Part shown: in pieces, positions 37,709-47,000 of the stretch
Numbering within the stretch: position 1 is the stretch's first letter
Layout of the letters: every line of letters starts with the position of its first letter
Source of the DNA: Lineus longissimus
Lineage: Eukaryota; Nemertea; Pilidiophora; Heteronemertea; Lineidae
Assembly (NCBI RefSeq): GCF_910592395.1
Contig: NC_088308.1
Coordinates: 27,915,501 to 27,979,500, forward strand
DNA length: 64,000 nt
Direction of reading: 5' to 3'
Notes under the pieces: model-generated
Told to the model about the DNA's origin: nothing
Seen by the model: the letters and a program-made list of their open reading frames with translations, nothing else
Database searches by the model: none
Position numbers and translations under genes: made by a program

Positions 37709-38145
37709 AATCTCACTTTTCGAGAGTGTCCCCCACGCTGAGAGACCGAAGGACAAGAGACAAAGGCTGATAATGTGTTATTACGGATTGAAACGGGATG
37801 CAAATCAAGTTACGGTACAGACTCTGAGCTATTTCGTCCCTGTCCGCAGGCGTGAGGTATTTTGACGAGGAAGGTGCATTTGGTGTCGTTTGGTAAGTGC
37901 ATAAATCTAACTTTTCGAGAGTGTCCCCCACGCTGAGAGACCGAAGGACAAGAGACAAAGCCTGATGATATGGCAACTTTTATTGGGCAAGTATATAACA
38001 TATAGGCTACATGTACTACAAAGCTTAGAATTAGTGGCCGGCATGCGGAATCAGAAAAAAGGAGTGGTCAGCACACTTATTGACCGAAGAACAAGAGACG
38101 AAGGTTATGATATGACAACATTTATTTGGCAAGTACATACAGTCA
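37709..38145. repeat. Second local repeat family built on 'gaccgaaggacaagagacaaag'
   Basis: A block of about 60 bases (acttttcgagagtgtccccc through the gaccgaag motif) occurs at 37715 and again at 37910, nearly identical. A diverged third copy of the gaccgaag part lies at 38082. The flanking 'atatggcaacttttattggg' at about 37969 also recurs, diverged, near 38110. Short open frames on the minus strand only reflect the repeat. Confidence 0.7.
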
Positions 38146-39950
38146 TATGAATAATGCAAAACTTGGAATACAATAACACAACGTTGATACTGCTGACGCC
38201 GCTTGAGCCGCTTGAGCAAGCGTGTCAAGGGATCAGATGTTGGGTCAGTGCGGGATGGAGGGTGGTGCACTGTGAGTGTCGATAAGGATGGGGGGGGGGG
38301 GGGGCAAATGATAATAGCATAATAACAATTGAACAATGTACAAGTCATAAGTAACCGTGCCCGCTTTCAAGGTGGCAAGAACTGATTGCTGACCAAAACA
38401 ATGACATATCCTGTTAACACCAATGGAGCATTCTCTTGTACTGTATTTTAGCCCAAAACCGCCCAATCAAAATGGTGCAGAGACTCGACTGACGTTTAAT
38501 GTCTTCAAGAGGAAATTGCTCTCAAAACTGATATGGGCCTATAGTATAAATAATATCCTACCTAAAATATAGGCCTTCTGTTAAATTAGGCCTGCCTTAA
38601 GAAAAAAGGAAGAAAACCTACAACCAATTCCTCTTGAAAACAATTATGTCAATAAGGCTCATCCATGCATCATTTGAGTAAAACAATGTAGAAACACATT
38701 TTTGCTGTGATCAAGAAATAGCTCCATTGTTGTAATGTTGCACTTCTTGTGCTGTGAAATAGCTCAGATATACGGTAAATGGATTGCCACATTGAAAACG
38801 GAACAAGAAATAGCAATATTCTGGATCAGCGAGTACATACATGAAGTGCTATTGATTTCAGGAATAAGCACACATTTTGCAAGGTTCACTTTTAACAGAG
38901 AGTAACAATGTTTGCTGTTTAATTTTCAGGGTCGAAAACAGGCGAGTGTCAACCCATTCTGAGCCAACAGCATGAATTACAACAAGAAAAAGGGTCAATT
39001 CCGTTGGGAAATGCTGTTCCCTGATCATGGCTCTTGACTATTGGTCTGGAATAGAAAGGGAAGATTTGTATACCAAGAAACATTGAAATATACAATTTAA
39101 GAAATTGAAGTATTTGATCATTTTTCATGACGTTTTTTTTTAAATCATGGCACTAATAAGATGAATAAATTAAATTGAATTGTGAGGCAATGGTGGTAAA
39201 CCTGCCTCGGGTTTGTCCCAATATCAGTCACATGATGACGGACCTAAAGCCTCATTTCATCAACTGTAGCCATGCTTATCTCATTTACCTCAATTGTGTT
39301 CCACAAATCTGGCATCCTAAATATTTATCTCTCAGAAGTGGCCTCGATCGCGTTGGCTCGATTCTTGGGACGGGAGAGCGAAATCACAGGAGATGGAGCA
39401 ATCCACCTGAAAAAAATTGGAGACAATTCGAATGCTGCTTCAGTTAACAATGGGCGATCTGTTCAGGAGACGTCTTTCAAATCGCCCATTGTTTCATAAA
39501 CGAGACCTGGACAGACAGTTCCAGCTACTCTTCGCAGATTTCCTTCTTCCAATGCATACATCGCGTTTTGTCTCGACCACACTTGCACAGCTATTTACTT
39601 TAAGGTCACGTGCAGGTCTTATTGGTAATTGCTGGGGTGAAACATGGTACTGCGGGACAGACTTACATGTCCACAAAACGCAATGTCACTGCTGGACTGA
39701 TTTACAAGTCCACAAAACGCAGAATCGGACATGGACATCATTACCCCAGCAAGAACCCAATGTAACCCCACAAATAGGGCCGTTTATAATGTTTAAGACA
39801 CGTTTATACAATAACAACGCTGAAGCTATTGCCTGCAGTGACCTTGCTAATGATTTTTATGTGGGAGGGGCCAGGGACCGCGACTATTGATAAAGTCCTC
39901 ACGATATTATATTCGTCAACAATGGGGCACAGACTTTCAGATATTTTCGT
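38146..39950. other. Intergenic region, no supported gene
   Basis: Contains a run of about 16 G at 38290-38304, a 13-bp inverted repeat at 39446-39493, and a duplicated 'gtccacaaaacgca' block near 39668 and 39709. I see no exon with family resemblance. A possible G-tract hairpin or slippage site is the only other notable structure. Confidence 0.4.
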
Positions 39951-40216
39951 GACTGACCTATATTACCAGTACAGTCCAATATATATTTCTTTTTTTGACT
40001 GACCTCTATTACCAGTACAGTCCAATATCATTCTATTCTTCGTGACTGACCTATATTACCAGTACAGTCCAATACATATTTCATTTTTCGTGACTGACCT
40101 ATATTACCAGTACAGTCCAATATATAGTCTATTCTTCGTGACTGACCTATATTACCAGTACAGTCCAATATATATTTTATTTTTCGTGACTGACCTATAT
40201 TACCAGTACAGTCCAA
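39951..40216. repeat. Tandem repeat, 46-48 bp unit, 5.6 copies
   Basis: Units begin 'gactgacct(a/c)tattaccagt' at 39951, 39997, 40044, 40092, 40140 and 40188. The spacer half alternates between 'tctattcttcgt' and 'tt(c/t)atttttcgt', a two-unit higher-order pattern. The 48-base period keeps open frames on both strands, which explains repeat-only ORFs here. Confidence 0.9.
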
Positions 40217-43200
40217 AGATACTATTTAGTCTGTATATTATTCTAGGGCTGGGGTGGGGGATGGGGAAACTCTCCAGTGACAAACTTTTTGATTGTCATT
40301 CTGGTAAAAAAAACACGTCCAAAGGGGAAATTTATTCTCATAACTTTTTACAATGCTTGAAAAAAAACTTTTAAAATGTTCATGTGGCGAGTCGCCACAT
40401 GTACCGACTATACCTGTGGATCTAAATATATATATCATCATTGAAATCCTCAGAGAAATTAAACCAAGACAAAAAAGGGTTCCATGCCCTTGGTTTCCAT
40501 GTACCGCGATCGATGCTAACGATAGGATTTAGCTGACAGGATTTGGCCACATGAACCCCTCCGTGTCCAGAAGACGCGGGGGTCGTCAGATCAATTTGAA
40601 ACCGCCATGGACATCACTTCTTCCCCCTCACAAGTCGGTCGCGATGACCTCCATGTGCAAACCATTTTGGCTGTGGATGCTCCTGGTAACCCATGTCGCC
40701 TAACCAGACATAGCGCGCTGCCTGACTAGAAGTTACCGCCTCTGAGACCCAGGGTTGAGACACTGGGGTCTGCCCCTAGCTGACAGGTGGATGGAGATCC
40801 ATATCATAGAGCATACCAACCGTACATAACCGGCTGGACTGGTACACCCTATCAGGCTCAGACTCCCCAACGAAGTCTATTGAGCGCAGCCGCAGCGCCA
40901 GTTAATATGGATGGATTTACGTCGTCAAATAACTGTCGACCTGATGAGCATTCGTTCACGGCACATAGAGTTTATCGGGGTTGGGGGCGAAGAGACAAGA
41001 CCAGGAACTCCTATGGGGTCGCGGGCGCAATGCAACCCGAGGAACGAGATGCACCCAAAGTACAAACTCGAAAATAACTGGCTCATCCTTCGCCATAGGT
41101 GTCAAGTATGTACCACTTATACAGACAGGCGTCATTAACGTTGGGTAACACCTCACAAGGAGCAATACCAAGCATTTTCAAGACCTCATATTTAGCGAAA
41201 AGGTGTGACAACAATGATAATATATCAGATCCAATACCAGTCCCTTGACCAAACCCAACCATTTCTTGAAAGTTCAAAGGACGTCGGGGCTTCTGAAAGA
41301 AAAAGTATTGGCCATGACAGCTCGGTAGATAGATCGAAGTGATAGATGGGCTAACTGTCTATCTGAAAAGGGCGGGTAGCGATTTTTTTTTTCCTGAACC
41401 TTTTGGGCACTATAGTGTACATTTGTACAGGGACTTTCAGCCAATCAGATTTCGACAAATACATGACGTCAGAAGTCTTAGAAACTTTAGAGCAGTTGGT
41501 AGAGCGCTCGTCAAAAATGGCAGAATACGATGTTCGATCCAAAGGTCGCGAGTTCGAATCCGGTTGTGGACAACATTTTTCTTTTTCTTTTTTACTCTTT
41601 AGATTTTATTTTTATAACGCCTTTCTTTTCCCTTGTTATTTAGATGTTAGATATTTGAGTTATTTCTGCTGCCTGCAACATACCTACAGAAAGGACAATA
41701 ACAATAGCCCATCTCCAAGATCCAAGGGATAGTCCTTCAGATATCATATTGAGCATGAATATACAATGAGACTTGTCTCATGTGAATGGTCTTCCTACAG
41801 TAGAAATATGTTTCTCTGCAATGAGACTTGTCTTTCGATACTGCCTCGTGTGTATGGTCTTCCTCCAGTATATTTTTATACTGTATGCCTCAAATTTGAT
41901 TAAAGAGGTTGAATAGCGCCTCCAGAAGCAAGCAACAGCGCCACCCGTAGCAGAAATAAGAACTGCTTAGTGACGTCATGGTTTCCATATACGGCATCTC
42001 ATTTGCATATTTTTACAACCTTATTTACTACGAGTTATAAATATGCCAGTAGCACGTGGATCATGCCGGGCGGCGCTGTCAGGTGTTTCCACTATGGGTT
42101 ACATAATCGGCTACAAAGAGGCCAGTGTTCTAGTAAATGAAGTTAGTAATGATAGCGAAAGAATGTTAGTGTATGTTACGCAGTCAATAGCGATAGTAGT
42201 GAGTTGGAGAGAGGAGAAAATGGAAAATGGAGAGAATAGTAGTATGGATTTCGAGTCCCAAGAAGAAACTTTGCAAAGTTTTCATCAAACTGATAATCAT
42301 ATTCCTTCCTTCTCTGTCTCCAACAATTAAAAGTTGCTGCAGTCAACCTGATGCGTTTATCGGCGAGCGAATCGACGAGACGAGGCATTTTTCAAGCATC
42401 CGAATGGTACCTTACAGATCCGCAAGGGGCGCGTTACTGAAAATGTTGCAAAAATCAATAACGTGATCGTAAATATTGTCATATTTTTCAAGATGAGAGT
42501 ATGTAAATGATACGCAAACGGTAAACCAATGAAAGGCCAGTATCTATTGAACCTTACAAGTGATTTGGGGGCCTTGAAACTCCTTATATTTATCAATGAA
42601 ACCTTATTCCCGCCTAAGGTTTTGACCGGGCCGTGCAAAACTCCCCTTTTTTTCCCGGGCAGTTTCCTTTAACAAGCACAAAACAATACAAGCTTACTTC
42701 TAAGTTTCATTATGACGCCTCGATGACGACACAGATTTATCGGATTCTGATTGGCTGAGAACCTGTGTACAAATGTACAGTGTACTGCCCGAAAGATTCA
42801 GGAAAAAATTCGCGGGCGGGCGATTAAAGCAGGCGCATACAGTTAGATATTAAAATGGTAACAAAATGGCCGAAATTTATCTTCCCACACCATCTTTATA
42901 AGAGCTATAGGTAAAACTCAATGGTGACCAGATTATTACTGCTCCCGAAAGAAATTTTAAGTAGCCCAAGTCTTTTGTTGGCTGCTGCTTTGCTGCGACT
43001 TTCAGCAGCCTCCTACGACGGCACAATGATATCATTGAAAGCCAACTCGTGACCGCAGGGCCAATGCATTGGTGTCATTATTCACATTTATCATCTTCGT
43101 GACCACGCCAAAACATACTTAAAGGTGACATGCATGCATAAAAACCCCAAACGACCAAGTTAGAAAACACAAACGCCCGACCAACAAACGACAAACTGCA

Positions 43201-44017
43201 CCTGAAACATGATAGACGACCAGCGACAGGTCTCACTTGACTGCACAAACACAAGTTCATTGACGAGACAGGTCACAGAGAAAGAAAAAAAGAAAAAATA
43301 TTCCTCGAGCGGGTTCGAACTCGGAACCCTCGCCACTTCATCCTTTCCGTCTTTTCTAATTTTGTCGTTAGGGTTTTTATGCATGCATGTCAGCTTTAAA
43401 GGGACAACCTGGGCGTGGGATTTACCTGGCCAGGAGGATAATACCTCTGCTTGTCACCATGCGCCGCCACTTATCTCAAATAACGATTTTCGCCAGTGTG
43501 CGAGGCAGTTTTGGACATGACCCGTGAAATTCAGGCAGGCCTAAGGTTACACCCAGTTTTTGTGCACTGTTAATTGCAGTTCAATGATGTACATGTATTT
43601 CAATTTTCCTGTTTGGACTGAGAAGTCACGGTTCTACTGGAAGCCATTTTTGTAGGAAAAACCACCATATCTCATGCCACAGTTGTCCATTTAATACCAC
43701 TGAATACAAGAGGGGGTAGGCATATCACTAAACCATGGTCATTTCATAACACAGGCCTGGGAACAACTGGCAGGGTTTATTAAAGCTCTGAAGTTGGCAG
43801 CACAGAGGTGAAATGAGACGATTGGTAATTTCTGTCATGTCTTCATGTAAATGTCTCTGAACTACTTCCACTGTATGTTTTATCATTCTGATCCGGTCAA
43901 GGTCCTCATCATACATATCACATGTCACAGTATCAAGGGCTGATTGGTTCAGAGATAGAATGTGTTATGAGCACGTGACACGTTGTACCAAGTACGTGGC
44001 GTGTGACGTCATAAAAC
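40217..44017. other. Gene-poor region, no confidently supported gene
   Basis: Holds a tRNA-like sequence near 41488-41561, a B-box-like motif on the minus strand at about 43305-43323, and CRE palindromes at 41464 and 41971. A 95-codon plus-strand frame at 42043-42330 is preceded by 'gttataaat' but has no recognisable domain, so it is not called. The rest is A/T-rich unique sequence. Confidence 0.35.
41488..41561 (+). ncRNA. tRNA-like pseudogene or tRNA-derived element with Pol III A and B boxes
   Basis: A-box-like tagagcagttgg at 41488-41499 and B-box-like gagttcgaatcc at 41550-41561, followed within 15 bases by T-runs that could stop Pol III. A second weaker B-box-like gttcgatcc sits at 41532. 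The T stem does not pair (gcgag against ccggt) and no anticodon arm forms, so it is not a working tRNA. Confidence 0.45.
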
Positions 44018-44113
44018 ATGGCAGACATGACCGATCGTCTCATTTTCTTGCTGCCAGAACGATATAGTACCATAGATAGGATATGGGCTACAGTGTCCTC
44101 CTTTCAAAGGTCA
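44018..44113 (+). CDS. Possible isolated first coding exon, low confidence
   Basis: ATGGCAGACATGACCGATCG opens a frame (MADMTDRLIFLLPERY...) in good start context, only seven bases after a perfect CRE palindrome (TGACGTCA, 44004-44011). A possible donor (AAAG/GTCAGC) falls near 44110. I cannot find a convincing second exon before POLR3D, and the frame beyond runs into a MITE-like insert. It could be the start of an unrecognised gene or chance. Confidence 0.25.
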
Positions 44114-44142
44114 GCTGAGCCGAGTGTGGAATTATTCAGAAC

Positions 44143-44333
44143 AGCAGTGGCGGATTTAGGGGTACCGCATGAGTCATCCATCTTTGATATTTTTAGGGCA
44201 CCTCTCCTCAAGAACCCTCCCCCTCATTTTCAGGATTGCACCTTTTGCTCTATCATGAGTTCTCATTGGTGGGGCAGCGCCCCCCCCCCCCCACCCCCGC
44301 TTCTTTCCCAAAGTTCTGGATCCGCCACTGCTG
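44143..44333. mobile_element. Short non-autonomous DNA element (MITE-like), about 190 bp
   Basis: Ends are cagcagtggcggat (44143) and atccgccactgctg (44320-44333), exact inverted copies. 'CAGTGGCGGAT' ends are typical of DNA-transposon remnants in many animals. The interior has a C-rich run (44281-44300) and no coding capacity. A clean target-site duplication is not evident, so superfamily is unassigned. Confidence 0.65.
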
Positions 44334-45448
44334 CAGAGATGAGAAGTTTCAAAAGAATACATGTATGTGCGATAAAGGAAGTTTTGATAGAGAAAAATAA
44401 CTCACCACGTGGTGTTCATGTCGTATCTTGTGATAAACCGGTTGGGCAGCATTGGGTGTGCTAGACAGGACAACGTGTCTGGCGTCTGCAAGAAATGAAA
44501 ATGAAAAGATAAGATAAGATTGTACATTGTATCAGACAATAGTCGCAAAATTTGGGGAGAAAAAGTTGTGGAGAAATCAGGCTGAACTCACCAATATTGA
44601 ACCAGTGCTTCGACTAGGCGTCGACACAACTGAACGCTTGTGTTCCCAAAACCGGTGTGTCATACCAAGAGCACAGTCAAATTCACCGGCTCGTATTGAG
44701 TAGGTTACGTCAGAGAGGTTACCAAACCACTCATCTATTCAAATTGTGATTTTCAATCAAATTCATTGACCCATACACGAAAATGCTCACGATTTAAAGC
44801 TGATTGGTCAAATACTGAGGTCACGGTCGGGTGATAAGGAGTCGGACAACAAGTGACATAACTTCGCGGAAACTTGGCTTTTGTGGTATTTTCAAACGAG
44901 TCTACGTGACGTAACATGATTGTTGAAATTTATAACCAGTAGTATTCACACATGGCAAAACATTTTTAATTCAAGTTCAAGTTTGTTAACTCCCTATATA
45001 TTATTTCCTAGCTCATCCCATTGTTTAGCCCGATAATCCCGCTAATTAGCATTCAGGGGCCTATGCCTGGAGAAGGCTAGCGCCATCGATCGATGCTTGC
45101 GCTATCTAAAGTTTCCAAAGTGAATGCATGAGGACAATCCATTTGTGTCGTATATCACTGGAAACGCCCGATTCCCCTGATTCTGCAGGATGTTAAATCG
45201 GGCATTTTATTTCTTTAAATAAATCATAAGCGTCGCATTTGCTCCTAGCTCTGTTCACCATCCCAAATGGCAATATTGCCAATTGGGCCGGACAATCACA
45301 ACAAACCCCAAATGTTATACATTTCGTCCTGAATAATTCTAAGACAAAGAAAACGTCCCCTTCTTCTCGATTTACGTACTTTACTTTAAAAAAAATCAGT
45401 TTTAACACTACTGCACAAATATAGAGTGGTCTTAAAGTTCCATTTGGA
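44334..45448. other. Intergenic region, no supported gene
   Basis: Short open frames only, none with a recognisable domain. A/T-rich sequence leads into the 276-bp tandem repeat. Confidence 0.4.
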
Positions 45449-46090
45449 TAGAGATTTGACGGACTGATTTGGAAATTCATTCCAACCATGCAACTGTTTC
45501 AGAAATGAGAAAAAGCTCCTGGGTGTCATGACATGCATGGTGTGTCTTGCCTCTGCATTTTTGTGCTCAGGCATGTCAGAGGGTTTTAAACTTTCATATC
45601 ATTGAAGAAATAATTCATTCCAATCCACAAGTATATCAATCACATCATTTATTTAAAAATCGTCTGCTAGGACATACAGGACAACGTCGGTGGAGGCAGT
45701 TGTGACATTTCAATTTTCATTGCATAGAGATTTGACGGACTGATTTGGAAATTCATTCCAACCATGCAACTGTTTCAGAAATGAGAAAAAGCTCCTGGGT
45801 GTCATGACATGCATGGTGTGTCTTGCCTCTGCATTTTTGTACTCAGGCATGTCAGAGGGTTTTCAACTTTCATATCATTGAAGAAATAATTCATTCCAAT
45901 CCACAAGTATATCAATCACATCATTTATTTAAAAATCGTCTGCTAGGACATACAGGACAACGTAGTTGGAGGCAGTTGTGACATTTCAATTTTCATTGCA
46001 TAGAGATTTGACGGACTGATTTGGAAATTCATTCCAACCATGCAACTGTTTCAGAAATGAGAAAAAGCTCCTGGGTGTCATGACATGCAT
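45449..46090. repeat. Tandem repeat, 276-bp unit, 2.3 near-identical copies
   Basis: 'tagagatttgacggactgat' begins copies at 45449, 45725 and 46001, exactly 276 bases apart. The first two copies differ at only a few positions and the third stops after about 90 bases. Near-identity points to recent duplication. The unit contains 'atttaaaaatcgtctgcta', also present at about 36521-36540. Confidence 0.92.
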
Positions 46091-47000
46091 TCAATTATTA
46101 TTTCACCACAAAGAGCTGCTTCTGTCAGCAGATATGAGACAGCTACCGGGGCGGGGACTCATACTTCTTTATGGGGCCTTATTGTTCAGCGTCTTCAAGG
46201 AATTCAATTTTTAGAGTCCAATGGGGGTGGGGGTGGGGTGGGGTGGGGGTGGGGGGGGGGGCTTCCCCCCAATGTACTGACTAAAACCTGTCACTTTGAG
46301 AGAACGGGGAGGGGGTTTGGGGGACTCATCCCCCAATGTACTGGCTATATATGTCAGAGGTTTGGGGGGGGCTCCCCCATGTCAAACAGTTGTGTGAGTT
46401 CACTAGAGATTGCTCTTTACATATTATAAGGATCCTTCAGGTGTTGGATTATGCCTCTTCTGCCCTCGGCTGGAGAAGAAGTGGGTAATGGGTCTTGCAA
46501 AGATGCCACAGAGGACGCTTCCGGCAAAAGTGGAAATCAACGAATGAAAACGTCGCTAACAACGTTCCACCACACAATTGTCGGATTATGTTAGGAATCG
46601 GAATCGAAAATGTATTCAAAAATCATATCTTTTATTTGAACGCGAGGGTAATACAGCGATTCATTTATTGAGCTTAATATCCGGAACCTAGTAAGTGTGG
46701 TAGGTAAACTACCGATGTTTAATTTTGTCTACAAAGGGAGAAAAACGTGTGTTCGATAATGGGCAATGTAGGCCTAGGCAGTGTGTCATCGTGTGCTGTA
46801 AACTCGACCAGCAGCCGTTCCAGCCTTCACGGCCAGATTATTGTTATTATTATTGCTAGTCGTCCCTCATGGGCTGTTCTTGCCCGTCCCGCCCTTGCAC
46901 TGATGCAACAGACCTTCACTGATTTAAAATCTACTTTTTATCACTTTTCAGGATTTATATTCACTTGTCTGCTTTACTGGTAAATCAGCCTCCATAAACC
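46091..47000. other. Spacer and promoter region upstream of POLR3D
   Basis: Starts with a G-rich tract (46223-46261) and three G-run/C-run palindromes up to 46377. Nothing coding is visible. The last few hundred bases should contain the POLR3D promoter and leader; no TATA box is evident. Confidence 0.4.

Noticed and set aside
37713-37976. 87-codon minus-strand frame with an internally repeated sequence
   Set aside because: The repetition is the local DNA repeat read in frame; it has no independent coding evidence.
39951-40216. CRISPR array, suggested by regular repeats and variable spacers
   Set aside because: The spacers are variants of each other, not unique, and the context is a eukaryotic genome. 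It is a simple tandem repeat.
40028-40374. Open frames on both strands with a 16-residue repeating translation
   Set aside because: They result only from the 48-bp tandem repeat, whose length is a multiple of three.
42043-42330. 95-codon plus-strand frame preceded by an A/T-rich 'gttataaat'
   Set aside because: No recognisable domain, no splice partner and no polyadenylation signal in a sensible place. Chance is likely in this low-density region.
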